From Periplaneta americana (lineage: Eukaryota; Arthropoda; Insecta; Blattodea; Blattidae): a stretch of 64,000 nt of DNA. Location: assembly GCF_040183065.1 (NCBI RefSeq), contig NC_091117.1:98544001-98608000 (forward strand), in the 5' to 3' direction. The position numbers and the translations under genes are program-made. Shown here one piece after another: positions 34,565 through 50,570 of this stretch (position 1 is the first letter of the stretch; every line of letters starts with the position of its first letter). A model generated the notes under the pieces. It saw only the letters and a list, made by a program, of their open reading frames with translations. It was not told the origin of the DNA and ran no database searches.

Positions 34565-34640
34565 TCTCGGTAGCTCATATAGTAGCGTGCCGGTTCCACT
34601 GTATAACCGAAACGTCTCGTGTTCGATCCCAGGTAAAACT
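34565..34640 (+). repeat. tRNA-like SINE head
   Basis: GGTAGCTCATATAGTAGCGT resembles a pol III A box, and GTGTTCGATCCC lies at tRNA-like distance as a B box. The T-arm does not pair and the acceptor does not close, so a functional tRNA is unlikely. A similar head with only the B-box part (AAAGTTCGAATC) occurs near 36160. I could not define the body or the ends. Confidence 0.4.
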
Positions 34641-34838
34641 TTATTTTTATTGAGGTGTAATTAATTTGTTCAGAGTTCCTCGACTGTCTAATTTGTCGAA
34701 AAATATGGAATAATTTATGTCCAATTTCTGGGTCTTACAAGTGGGCTGAACCTCGTAAAAAAAAATAAATCTTACTTGGAAGTTAAAAGTATTCTTCCTC
34801 AAACAAAAATCATAAGAAACAAAAAGAGACCTGTTAAC

Positions 34839-35896
34839 TTAAAATCTTGTCCACATGCCATCAGCTTCTATTACAGCTCTAAGTCGATCCGGCATGGATG
34901 TCACGAGATTGTGGAATAAGTTCTGATCCCCGGCGAGATCTTCCCAGGTGTCAACAACTTGATCCCACAATTCGTCTCGATTTCGAGGGCGTCGGTGGGC
35001 ATAGGTGGCTATCCTTCTCTTTTTCAATTCCGCCCATAAATTTTCGATTACATTCAAATCAGGTGACTTCGGAGGCCAATTAATGATTTCGATCTCGGGT
35101 CTCCCTTGAAAACCATCTTTGAATGCTTGCAGCATAGTGCACGGGATGGTTATCCTGCTAGAACAGCAATGTTCCTTCGGGAAAACGTTCTAGGGGCGGA
35201 GGGAAGGAATATATTTTCCAGAATGTGCTCGTAAGTTCCCGCATTAAACCGGCCATCGATGCGTTCTATAACGCCAGGTCCATTGTAAGACATCCACCCC
35301 CAACACGATATGCTAAAGCGCCCCGATCTTTCACGTCGGTGCACATAGCGCTGATCATGTCGGAGACCATCCTCACGATAGACACGGACAGGACCTTCGT
35401 AATCACTCGACATGGTTGTTTCGTCGGAGAAAATTACATTTCTCCAATCGAAATCCACTCGATTGGTAGCGAAGGCAAGACGGTCGACAGCTTGTGCTTC
35501 CCCCAATATTTCCATTTGCGCAGCCCTCCGGCTCCTAATACCGCGGTTCCTCAACCTGCTGATCACAGTCTGTGAAGAGCCGGGAAAGTTAGATGCTGCT
35601 CTTATTTCGTTAGCAGTCAGAAAGGGGTCCTGTCGAACTGTCTCGAATAAAAGAGCATCCTCTTCCAATGAAGAAATCCGCGGATGCCCAGGAATAGGGC
35701 GATTTTCGACCTCCCCAAAATTTTGGTAACGATGAACCCACCTCGCAGCTGTACTTCCAGGAACACCGACCAAACGGCCAGTAGATCTAGCCCCATATCC
35801 AGCCTCAACTAGAGCTATAACTCGCTGTCTCATGTCACGTCGGTTAGCCATTACGATGAGAAATAAGAGATGACGATAATACTTTAGTGTAGACAA
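34839..35896 (-). pseudogene. Tc1-like transposase (DD34E-type), broken
   Basis: The N-terminal block (35150-35896) begins, after a short leader, MANRRDMRQRVIALVEAGYG with a paired-type helix-turn-helix and the GHPR hook (NRPIPGHPRIS). NVIFSDETTM gives the first catalytic aspartate, followed by ISCWGWMSYNGPGVI. The second block (34839-35135) reads NWPPKSPDLNVIENLWAELK, containing the catalytic glutamate, then SMPDRLRAVIEADG. Between them the QDNHPVHY motif is present at about 35150 but in a different frame and preceded by TAG. So there are at least two lesions. I found no terminal repeats. The methionine of MANRR is the more likely start. Confidence 0.85.
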
Positions 35897-36309
35897 TGAC
35901 TATTTAACATGATATAGAATTATTGAAATAAGAGGCATCTTGCATAGTAAGAGTTAATAAATCAACCCTAAATTAAATATCTAAATAACAGGATATAACA
36001 GGAAGTCCAATTGTTGCGAAACTAATCAAATTAAATCTAATTACATTAAATAAACAAACCCCAAGTTATGACACCACATTGCTACAGCTAAATTGTAGGT
36101 TATTAACATAAGCATTGAATAGGTCCGTGGTTGTGCGTTGGACGACAAAACCAAACATCGAAAGTTCGAATCTTGCTGAGGAATGTAACTTCTTGCTTTT
36201 TATAATGTAAATCAGACTTATAACTACAATCATTCATATTTCTTACATTATTTATTAATATTTATAGCCAACATTAAATTTGTAAAGAAAAGACTTTAGA
36301 AATCTCATA

Positions 36310-37230
36310 TGGAATTTGTGATCTGTAGTGACATAAACATAGATTATCTCTCGGAACTTTTCCATAAAAGTAAATTAAATTCACTCCTTGAAACTGGAAA
36401 CCTTAGTCGTAGGGTCATTTTTCCATAGCATACAAGCTGAAGTAACACAGCCATTGATAAATGTTTTGTACACAGAATTAGACTGAATTCCTATTCGACA
36501 GAACCTATAATCATGGCTTGTCTGACCATGACAAACAAATCCTAAGTGCTTCCAATGTCACTGAACAATTTCAAAATATTAATTTAAAAACTAAGAAAGG
36601 ATCGTAATTGCTGTATCTAGTGTTTATTTACATTTATGTCTACAAAATGAATCTTGGAAAAACATATATGATACTGGTACTACTGATATTAAGAGTAAAT
36701 ATATTGAATTTTTCACTTAATTTCATAATCACTTCAGTGGATGTTCTCCACTCAATGTTGTGAAAAAATTCAAAAGTTAAAACATGTAGATAACGCAGGG
36801 ACTTCAAAATCTCATGTATTAAAAAGAAGAATCTATATGTAATGAGTTGCAATGTAATGATCCTCATGTTCTTAAATACTGCAAGAAGTACAGTGTAATT
36901 TAACAAAAATTATGAAAGAGGAAAATAGAATATATTTGAGTAGAAAAGTACAAAATTCAGATAATGCAATTAAACCTATTCGGAATATTATTAAATTTAA
37001 ACTTGTAGATATCCTAAGAAAGAAAATATTTTTTCATTAAAACCAATGATTATAAAGTAGAGGATCCGAAATCTATTGCAAATTCTTTTAACGTATTATA
37101 GTATATAGTACAGAAATATTATTGACAACTTAAACATTCAAGATTTTGCAAAAGATACTGCAATTGGTTACTTAACAGATGTATTTAATAATTAGTATTA
37201 ATATATGTAATTAGTCAATAACTGCAACAG
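36310..37230 (+). pseudogene. LINE endonuclease and linker fragment, decayed
   Basis: Plus-strand frames give the end of an endonuclease: DINIDYLSELFHKSKLNSLL, ETGNLSRRVIFP, HGLSDHDKQILSASNV. Then a degenerate linker (LKRRIYM, KIMKEENRIYLSR) and DYKVEDPKSIANSFN just before a reverse transcriptase would begin. It belongs to another abundant insect LINE with a DINIDYL/GLSDHDAQ signature, not to LINE-J, -R or -K. Stops are frequent. Confidence 0.6.
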
Positions 37231-37578
37231 TGCTTTTTCATTCAATCATAACGTGAATAAAATTGAATGCAAACACGTAGATAAAATAGTTAAAATTAAC
37301 TGCAGGGGTGAGAATGAAATAATCCAAAGCCATACTTTTAACAAAAATTGTTTTGTGTGAGTGCATTTCTTACACATATGGGAAAGCTATTAATAAATTA
37401 TTGTAATAATTACTCAACAAATGACTTAGCCTAAGGACTCTAAACCTTTGTAAAAGTTTGTCTATTATTATATATTTTTTTAATTTCATTTTAATTGTTA
37501 GTTTTTAATATATATGCATTTACATTGTATATATGTGTGTGTATAAATGCATTCATTAGATTAACGTTTATAATATAA
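37231..37578. other. AT-rich spacer
   Basis: No gene or structured repeat is seen between the LINE relic and the inverted-repeat element. Confidence 0.35.
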
Positions 37579-38323
37579 CAGCGAATAGGGATTATAAAGA
37601 ATGGACACTGAGCGAATTTTCCTGTGTTTTGTTTCTCTGTGCACCAGTGTATAGTTCCACTTTCAAGTGCTAGAGGTTAGTGTAATCGAGCATACGCTAA
37701 GATAATAATTGAGAATAGATTTGAGACACAGGATCCAAACATCGCCTACCTTATTGCATAATCCAGTAACGCTTTGCTTCAAATAAATTCAAGTTAACAG
37801 TTTTTCCTTATTTCTCAGTGACAAACTAGTTGTAATAATAATATTTTATATTTCAGATATCATAAATTATTTTATAAAATAAAATAATACATTATAAAAT
37901 TAAGTATCGAATTCGTTTAATATTTGTATATAATATAATGTAGGTATATGGTTTTACTTCTCGTAAGAGTTTTGTTTTTCCATTTTCAGCGCTATCAAAT
38001 CATTACATATTTTAATTGCTGTTGGGGTCAACGTCTCAACTCTCATTATAAAGGAACTCTAGAGTCTAGACATTACAGTTAATGACGAATTTATTATTTT
38101 ATGGATCCAATTTATTTTATTTGAGTACGTAATGTGCCTAGATATATTAATTATATGTGTTATATTTCCGCTGTATCGACTGCTAGCTGGTGTGATGTCA
38201 GCGCCAACTCTAGGGAGAAAGCAGAATCTGACGCTTTAGCTGGCTTGAAGGTCATTGAAATCAGTCCGGCTACATCAAAGGTACCGACGCGAAGTGTCCA
38301 TTCTTTATAATCTCTATTCGCTG
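37579..38323. mobile_element. MITE-like element, 745 bp, about 31-bp inverted repeats
   Basis: The left arm CAGCGAATAGGGATTATAAA continues AGAATGGACACT. The right end, reverse complemented, is CAGCGAATAGAGATTATAAA followed by the same AGAATGGACACT, one mismatch in about 31 bases. The flanking 8-mers TAATATAA and ATTATAAC are AT-rich but not identical. There is no coding capacity inside. CAG ends suggest a hAT-type MITE. Confidence 0.7.
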
Positions 38324-38444
38324 ATTATAACTTGTAATTTTGTATTGTTTGCGATCATTAACACTTAATCTCAGGACTTTGTAAAACTCTATTTCAATGT
38401 GACTTAGCTATTTCAACGTTATTTAGACAAAAAAAAATTGTTGT

Positions 38445-38525
38445 GTAGACTAAGAATCGAACTCGCACTCTTCTACACAACACGCAGAAGTCTTACCATC
38501 TGAGCTATGGAAACGACATGAAAGC
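38445..38525 (-). repeat. tRNA-like sequence
   Basis: On the minus strand CCATAGCTCAGATGGTAAGA resembles an A box and GCGAGTTCGATTC a B box. A five-pair anticodon-like stem (TCTGC/GTAGA) encloses a seven-base loop with GTT in the anticodon position. The T-stem and acceptor stem do not pair, so this is more likely a SINE head or tRNA pseudogene than a working tRNA-Asn. Confidence 0.45.
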
Positions 38526-38805
38526 TTTCCTTTCTGTGCGGAGTGTCGATCTAGTCATGAAGGTCCATTGTCGATTTAACTACACGATTTATGTATATAT
38601 TTATCTTTTATTTACGTAATATTATCATATTTTTTGCAGTTTTTTAATTGAATTTCGGAACGATGCTAGTAATAAACCAAATAGCCTGAATTTAAGTAAC
38701 TCAATATTCGTTATCTTGTGTATCGGTGCTCTGGTCTCCGATCATGCGCAGTGTCTTACATCTGAGACTTAGGAATATTCAATCGTCTCATCCTTTTCCA
38801 GGGAA

Positions 38806-38945
38806 ACTGTGCCTACATCCTTATGTGGGAATGTTGTACTTTTGACAATTAAATTTTTTGACGTGGCAAAGTTGACTAACCTAACTCCATTATCATTACT
38901 ATTTACGTGTAGACTCTCTTTTCCAATAATATTTAAGCACTTATG
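38806..38945 (-). pseudogene. LINE-R endonuclease fragment
   Basis: The minus strand reads IIGKESLHVNSNDNGVRLVN followed by FATSKNLIVKSTTFPHKD, the characteristic endonuclease segment of the blattodean LINE-R just upstream of the part preserved at 34262. It is about 140 bp and cut at both ends. Confidence 0.65.
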
Positions 38946-39547
38946 TAACATAAATACATATAATTACAAACAAATGAAGCAAAGAACACTATAATAACTG
39001 TGACTAACGAGAAATAACAGTAGGTACTCTTGTCCAGCTTTTACTGAAATGCCAAAACAACTGGAATCTTCCATTTTGTTCACTCTTGACATCTACTGGA
39101 TGCTTCCAGTACTAGAAAATAGCTGAAAGTCGCATTATGCTAAGCTTATAATATGATACTATTGGTCCAATTCAGAACAGGACAGTAAAATTAAATACAG
39201 AACAGAAGTATCACATATTATACCTGGGAACTGAGGAGGATAAAACAAAATATAAATTTTGGCATTGAAATCCTTATGTCCCGTGTTCCAAGTCACCACA
39301 CTGTAATGTCAATAGCACTGTGACAAATCACAGCATATCGGTACTCTTTTCTTTCCTGCCATTAAATCTAACTAATATGAATTCACCGTTGTTGATATTG
39401 TCTTGTTTAAGGGTCATTCCACAATAAGAGTTTCGTTAGTCACAGATATCTAAAACTAATAAATATATTCATGTCCTGTTCTTTTAGCTTCATACAACTC
39501 AAAATCTGCTACTAATTTCATATTAGTTCAGTGCAGTATTATTATTA

Positions 39548-39603
<56 letters not shown>

Positions 39604-40080
39604 TACTGAGTAAACAATAATAAAATGCAGTGTTAGTCACAAGACCAAGAAATGTTGACATAATATGAAGATCATTTTCAATTCTCTAATTCACAGCAGT
39701 CATAAGGAGGATAGGATTGCATTTTTAATGTGCAAGTGTACTGTCATTGCAAAACAAAATGAGACATCATTCATTAATTTATTACTCTTTGTTAAAATAT
39801 TAGGAGAGGAAGTGTGGAATGAAGTCATGTTAGTCACAGGACATATTCATCCACCAATGTAAATGAAGCCACCAAATGATCTGTATATGTTTATTTACCG
39901 AATGAAAATGACAACCTAGGGCTAATTATTTAATTTGTCACATCCAATTAAAAATTCAGATTTATAGTGACCACAATAATTATCTTGGATGAGGCTAGGT
40001 ACAGATCTCGTATTTTATCTCTGCCTCTGCAACATAACATTTGCGATGGGGAGATGAGGCCATGGGAGGAAAGATGTAAT
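38946..40080. other. Non-coding stretch with (ATT)n tract and GTTAGTCACA repeats
   Basis: A pure ATT microsatellite occupies about 39537-39603. GTTAGTCACA occurs three times in the same orientation (about 39434, 39632 and 39829). I found no credible coding sequence here, though the neighbouring protein relic at about 40090-40420 may belong to the same mobile unit. Confidence 0.4.
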
Positions 40081-40089
40081 GCTTTTCAA

Positions 40090-40420
40090 TATGCTGACAC
40101 CCATGTTGTAAGATAAGCCATTTGAAATTTAATGGCCACTAACCAGCAGAGATATAATCCGAGATCTGTACTTTCTTAATAATCGTGTCTATATCAACCA
40201 CAATTCTGTCTTCATACTCTGGAAGACAGACTATTTGTTTTTTGCTCGGTCTGTCATTCTGTAGAAAATAACTTCAAGTTTTCCCTCTTGTGTCACATTT
40301 TTATGATTTGACCAAGATACAATTTCATGCCCCATGGTACTAAAACAAAACTTCCTCCACATTCGGATTCATTTACAAGGTGGTGTTCTTCTGCTTCCAA
40401 GTTACCTATCATTAACCACA
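40090..40420 (-). pseudogene. C-terminal fragment of the unclassified 57.5-kb protein family
   Basis: Minus-strand translation across at least two frame changes gives SFVLVPWGMKLYLGQIIK, EGKLEVIFYRMTDRAKNK and CLPEYEDRIVVDIDTIIKKV. This parallels the C terminus of the open frame at 57529-58968: WVLVPFHGKK, then FNKFSWPQMDDIADIYKNNI, then TVKLPEP. The order (LVPW/F-G-K, a hydrophobic block, W/LP..ED/DD, K-V/L-P) is the same. It suggests a second, older copy. I know no name for the family. Confidence 0.5.
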
Positions 40421-40589
40421 CTTTCCTGATATGAAAAACAAAACTACAAATAAATAATTAGTCATTTGCACTTACTAGGCCTACTACTAGACTACCCGAC
40501 TGGTTAAGAACTGAATACATTTAGACATTACCTATTCCAATTTACATATAATAATGATTTTTATGTTTTAAGGTTATGTTATAAATTAC

Positions 40590-42699
<2,110 letters not shown>

Positions 42700-42865
42700 C
42701 ACATTGTGAAACATAAAGATAATGCAAAATATAAATTATATTAGCTTTATAAGTAAATATGTATTTACATATAAATCCTTTCCCTGTAAATTACATTCAG
42801 AAGTTTGTAACTTCAATGACCTGGACAATAGTTTTGTGAAACTAACTTTTCTGTTAAATATTTAC

Positions 42866-42920
<55 letters not shown>

Positions 42921-43310
42921 TTCTGGTAGAGTTAAGGCCATGAGGCCTTCTCTTCCACACTACCAGAAGTGAAATACACAATGAAACAATGACCAAAAAT
43001 AGTAATATTAATAGTCATATTTAAATATAAAAATCACTTTCAGGCATCTGTATACAGTGTCGTTTGGTCAATTTGTTTTAAGTCACAATATGTTAAAAAT
43101 TTCGGTCTAGGCTTAGGACATTTAATGGCATAGGCTAAGTACAGGATATCATGGGATGATATACCTGAAGCCGAGCAATAATGTCAGTATTTCAGAATGC
43201 TGGGTATGATGGGTAGGTTGAAGGGGAAGGATCTGCATATCAATTGCCTGGAACATAGTCTTTAGTTGTTTTGAATGTATTGAATCTACATTCGCGCTCA
43301 AACCTCCTGA
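42866..43310 (-). mobile_element. LINE-K copy, internally deleted, with (AAAT)n tail
   Basis: The tail is (TTTA)n on plus at about 42866-42921, followed by the 3' UTR (TCTGGTAGAGTTAAGGCCAT). Directly upstream, on the minus strand, is endonuclease C-terminal coding (LPLQPTHHTQHS) and the linker AYAIKCPKPRPKFLTYCDLK. So the reverse transcriptase is deleted. At 43280-43312 the plus strand seems to read LHSRSNLL, the next upstream endonuclease motif in the opposite orientation, as after a 5' inversion. Confidence 0.6.
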
Positions 43311-43451
43311 CGTTTCGCGAAAGACAGTAACATGCGAGTGCAACATTGTCACAAGTACTCTCTCCATCTCTGTCACTCAGCGGCAGTACTTTTAAAACTG
43401 TGGAGCGCGACCCTTTACCTGAGGTTGGTTTGATAGGAAGATGCAGAAGAC

Positions 43452-43453
<2 letters not shown>

Positions 43454-43501
<48 letters not shown>

Positions 43502-43516
43502 TATTATTATTATTAT
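43454..43516. repeat. (AAT)n switching to (ATT)n microsatellite
   Basis: AATAATAAT... switches to ATTATTATT... in the middle, making the whole tract a long imperfect palindrome. Any open frame across it (poly-Asn/poly-Tyr) is an artefact. Confidence 0.9.
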
Positions 43517-43862
43517 CTTCAAATTGCATCAAATGAAATTAAAAGTCACAAAATATAGAAAAATTAGTTGATTCAGACGTAACTCGCTGAATTTATATGT
43601 TTGGTAAGTTTTACTTTTATTAGGGTTAATAAAGTTGTCGAATAACTTAAAGGTGCAGTTTGATCAAGTAAATTGAATGATAGGATTAATTTGAAATAGT
43701 AATTTTCTGTACAAATGAATTGATTGAATTGACATGGCCCTAAATAGCATTATGTCCATGCTGTCAGAGCACATTCTTACAAAAATAGCGGTTATTATAT
43801 GCCTGTGACCCATTTAAGGAAAATGATGAATTAATAAAACGTACCTTTTGTGCTGCAAATTT

Positions 43863-44437
43863 CTACTCCAGTGGCAGAGCTAATGGTGAGTCGTCATCGT
43901 CAGCTCGCTCACCATCAGTTTCACTGTCATCTGTGTCACTGTCTTCTTGTGAATTAATGACCACTGGTTCTAAAATGTTTTCCCGGCCAAACTTTTTAGC
44001 GAAATCTTCCTCTTGTAATTTCACTGCGTGTTTCACGCATTTTACCCAGTCCTCAATTGTCACATTATCAAGTTCCTTATTTACAAGTTCTTCCACATCC
44101 CACATTTTGAAAGTTTTGTTGTTTCTAGCGACCTCCCTTTTCACCTGGGCCCAAATTAGTTCTATTACATTATACTGGCAATGATAAGGTGGGAGCCTTA
44201 TCATTTCATGCCCCATTTCATTGGCCAGCTGATGAAGTTCATACATTTTTCACTGCTTTAAAGGCAACACTTTTTCCAAAAGTTCTGACTTAATTTCTGA
44301 GGGAGAAAAACTAACACCTTTACTTTTCACCCATTCACTGATTTCATCTTTTTTAGAGGAGGTATTTGGTGTTCTATTAATGCTGACGGAATGGTATGGA
44401 GCATTGTCCATTATAATTATACTCCCTTCCTCTAGAA
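43863..44437 (-). pseudogene. DDE_3-family transposase, C-terminal half
   Basis: The minus strand continues from the part at 47768. LEEGSIIIMDNAPYHSVSIN carries the second catalytic aspartate. Then come EISEWVKSKGVSF, an in-frame TGA near 44250, MGHEMIRLPPYHCQYNVIEL with the catalytic glutamate, IWAQVKREVARNNKTF, and an acidic C-terminal tail (QEDSDTDDSETDGERADDDD). This is a common insect IS630-like DDE superfamily. The gene is cut at 44437 by the hAT insertion. Confidence 0.8.
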
Positions 44438-45066
44438 CACCATTTCTCAAAGTGTGTTCCCCGGAACCTCGAGGTTCCATAAGCAACTCTTAGGGGTTCC
44501 ACCAATTCCTGATGTGTAATTATTTACTTTTTAATGTCTAAAATATAATGTTATAAAAGATGAAAAAGAATGAGAACAGAATTATTACTGTTTATTCAGC
44601 TATTCTATTGACAATTATCAGGACAACAATGAGTACCATTTGTTGAAATAATAGTAGGTGCGCTTGAAGTAACTTAATTGTCTGGAACTAACACATTTTC
44701 CAACAATAATGCACATGTGTAAATTGTAGGCTCCTATGGAATTCATTGAAAATTCTGTGAAGCATATTTCGCAGAGTTGTTTTGACGTTCCTTCAAGAAA
44801 ACACAGGAAACTTCTTCTGGAGAGGAAAGACCATTATTTTGAAGTTCAATGTGAGTTATGTGTTAATTTTGTCTCAAAGGTTATTTAATAATATCAAAAA
44901 ATGATCAAATGTTTTAAAGAAAAATTGTGGGAGTTTTGTCATCCCTTCTTCAAAATTGTGTAAATAGAGGGCAAGACCGATCATTGTGAACTACGTCATC
45001 GTATTTTTAATACAGAGTGATATCGATCCTAACTGTAATTTTTTTAATACAGGGTGACACCGAATC

Positions 45067-47270
<2,204 letters not shown>

Positions 47271-47767
47271 TCTATTTCAAACAGGTGTTCTTTCTGAAAA
47301 AAAAAAAAAAAAAAAAGAAGTACCTGAAATTTAGTGTAAATTACAAAGAGTTTTAACAATGCAAGTGGACTTAATTTCATTTATGCTTGTTACATATTTA
47401 CTGATCTCTATAACAGTAGCAAATATATTTTAGAAAAAATTATAATTTTTAAATACGAGTATGTATAATGTGTGAGTTCAAAAAACATGTCTAATGTTAG
47501 TAGTAAAAATAAGCCCGGATTACTAATCTTTGTAATAACAACAAGTACAGTTCAACAACATTATTTATAATTTTGAAATATGTATAACATGCGACATTAT
47601 TAAAAATATGTAATGTTAGTGGTAAAAATACATTTGGTAATTCAATATTTGTCTGTAATATATATATATATAATATACACACACACATCACTAATATTCT
47701 GCTGGGTTCCACAGTTTCATTTTGGATTTAAAAGGGTTCCGTGAGTAGAAAAGTTTGAGAAACGCTG

Positions 47768-48702
47768 CTCTAGATGATTTAGAAATCTGTTTAAGAACCA
47801 ATCGCGAAATGATTGTGCCGTCATTTCTTCGTGATAATCACTGGTTTTCTTTGATCTGAATACCCATTTACTATCTGGAACGAAACCTGTTTCAGCTGAT
47901 CCTACATGGCAAACAATAAGTCTACCTCCCTTTCCTAAAGGCACTTTAAGACATCCATTTCTATTTGAGTCTTGCCAAACATATTTCAGAGAATGATTTT
48001 TGTTGACTCACGTTTCATCAAGGTAAAATGTGGGTCGAGTGTCACCTGATGATCTGATCATGTGCATTTTGCGCAGAAACTTCAATCTTGCGGCAACAAT
48101 ATCATTCTGTTCCATTAGATATTTTCGCCTATCATTGGTTTTCCTGTAGCGGAATCCCAACCGATTCAATAATCTATTAGTGGAAGAAACTGAACCTGAG
48201 TAATTTTTTTTCTAAGCAGTAGGCCTACGGTTAGTTTGTCAGCTGTCGGAAATTTTCCGTTATCGTAAAAGTAAAAGATTGTACGTCGTACAACGTCTTT
48301 TTGGAAGTTGTCTAGATTTGTAACTCTTTTAGGAGCATTTATATGCTTTCTAGGATAATGGAACAATTTATCGGCACACTGTGTTTACGCTCTTTTAACT
48401 TCTCTGCATACATGGGACACTGTAGAGACACTTAAAGAACAAGCCTCGGCAGTCAGTGCTTGACATTTTGAAAAGTTAAGATTTTTACGCATTTTTTCAG
48501 GAGAGTATTTCCTAAAGAAATTATAAACACTAAACACCATTTTCCGAATTTTACTGCCATATTCACTCAATACACCATTCCCACTTGTACTGGGCTCACT
48601 AAGAGACATATTAATTGTTTTGAGAATGCCAAATTGCCAACACACGAAAAAGATATTACATTGCACTTTCATATACCGCACTTTAAACAGAGTCAACTGC
48701 AC
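47768..48702 (-). pseudogene. DDE_3-family transposase, N-terminal half
   Basis: From 48702: a helix-turn-helix region (SKIRKMVFSVYNFFRKYSPE, SLSVSTVSHVCREVK), an in-frame TAA at 48385-48387, then PRKHINAPKRVTNLDNFQKD and VVRRTIFYFYDNGKFPTADK. A frameshift in an A-run near 48210 follows, then NRLGFRYRKTNDRRKYLMEQ. FYLDET carries the first catalytic aspartate; the next codon is TGA where W is expected. PLGKGGRLIVCHVGSAETGF and HEEMTAQSFRDWFLNRFLNH lead to the insertion point. Its other half is at 43863-44437. Confidence 0.8.
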
Positions 48703-48894
48703 ACAACACCATCAGAAATCGAACTGACATTTCAATTTAGTAGCCTCTCTTCTCTCCTCTCACAAACAGATAACTCTGTTTATATTCTGAAGGGACCCTT
48801 TGTTTGAAGCTGTAAGTTTATGGTTCTCAAAATTGTTACATATGATAAACATTCCTTATCACATCGCAGCTGTATAAACATCGTCCACTACTTC

Positions 48895-49403
48895 ATTGCT
48901 GGAAGTCAGCACAAAAGGAATGAGACAGAGGCTACTGTGACGGAAAAATTGGAAATCTTACGAAATTACGATGAAAACAGTAGGCCTAATCTTAATCAGA
49001 AACAACTCTGATTCATTAGAAATCCCGTCATCCAATCCACCATAAGGACAATAATAAAAAATCGCGACTTAATCTTTGCAGCTGCGACGTCGGAAGGATG
49101 TAAGCGCAGGGAAGTGAAGTGTGATAAACATGAGGACTTGGAAACACACACACAGCAAATAACTATAAATTACTTTTTTCGAAAGAATTGAGTACAGTAC
49201 ATGTTGTAAATGCCTTTGACGTACAGTAATTACATAATGGACTAATACTGTATAACCTTTCATGAACAATGTATTTCAATAAATAAAAATGCTAATAGAT
49301 ACTGTATATAAGTCAAAATTAGTATACCCGTCTAATACACGGTCCCGATTAATACGAGGTTTACATGCGGTCCCTTGAACAGCGTCTTATCGGGGTTTTA
49401 CCG
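48895..49403 (+). pseudogene. pogo/Tigger-like element, N-terminal transposase fragment and right end
   Basis: The plus strand reads TEATVTEKLEILRNYDENSR, then STIRTIIKNRDLIFAAATSE and KRREVKCDKHEDLE, a CENP-B/psq-type DNA-binding region. About 250 bp later comes the right terminal sequence TTATCGGGGTTTTACCG with TA following. Its reverse complement CGGTAAAACCCCGATAA is the classical Tigger end. The DDE domain is missing, so this is an internally deleted relic. Confidence 0.65.
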
Positions 49404-50337
49404 TATTAACCCATAAAATTGGAACCACTGGGGGTAGAAATGTGATTTTTGTTTCTATGTGTTCAGAAAACATTAAACATTCATCATATATACATGCAGG
49501 GTCCCAACAACATACCAATTTTCCCAGCGCACTTGTTATTTGATTTTGAGATTTCTAAGCGGCGACTATTCGGCAGGTCTGCGTAGCCCTTATGTTGCAA
49601 CGCAGCACTGCCGCTATTGGCTATCGCCGATAAGTAGACACACCTGCAAACATCAGGAGGTTTGAGCGCGACTGTAAGGCTAATATATTTGTATTGAAGT
49701 CACTCATGACAACAATGTGTTCATAATGTGTAATTACATTGATTAGTGAATTTTCTAGTTGATTAACATCATTTTTATGTGGAGGTTGATGTATCACGCA
49801 TAATAAACAATTTTTGGAAACCCATGGTGACTTCAATAAATAATTCTTCCGGTTTGGCATTGTACTCTCCAGGGGATGCATATATAATTTTAGGATTTAA
49901 GTCTGACCTAACATAACCAGCTGTTCATCTCCACGCCTCATTAATCTATCATTTCTAATTAATATATATCCTTCTAAATCAACAATTGAGGAAAGAAGAG
50001 TGGGTTTCAGCCAAGATTCCAAAATTAAAATTGCGTGTAGGTTTAAGGAAGAGAATATAAACTGTAATTCGTCATAATGAGCGGTAAGGCTTTGGGTATT
50101 AAAGTAGGCAATATGAAGGGTTGAGGAGTGTTTTTCAAACACTTTTGTGAGTACTGTTTTTGCCTCAGGGCTGCTGGATAGGTTACGGTCTACAGTGGCA
50201 GGAGGAGAGGGAAAATGAAAGTCGTTGACCAGCATTCTATCAGGGGCTGCTGGGGTGACATTTTTAAGAATCATGTTAGCCAAACTTATAGAATTATACA
50301 ACTGTATAGAAAAGATTGAACTGCAAAAATTAATTCA

Positions 50338-50531
50338 CAGTCTATACAAAACTAGAAAGGTATTGACAGTTCTCTCTCGCACACGCGGAAAGGGAGCGAC
50401 ATTGTGAAGTTCTGCAGTAGTGCAGTGCGGCTCTTTGCACCGCCTGTCTGCTGTGTCGGAACTAAGCAACTGACACGAAATCGTAAACTCATAAAGTTGT
50501 ATCATATGGTAGTCTTTGACCAGAGTAATAC

Positions 50532-50570
<39 letters not shown>

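Noticed and set aside
35225..35729. Two plus-strand frames of 105-116 codons
   Set aside because: They lie antisense to the Tc1-like transposase, whose motifs are clear on the minus strand.
38445..38525. A functional tRNA-Asn
   Set aside because: The anticodon arm pairs, but the T-arm and acceptor stem do not, so it is more likely a SINE head or pseudogene.
43346..43558. Poly-Asn/poly-Tyr open frame
   Set aside because: Translation of the (AAT)n/(ATT)n microsatellite.
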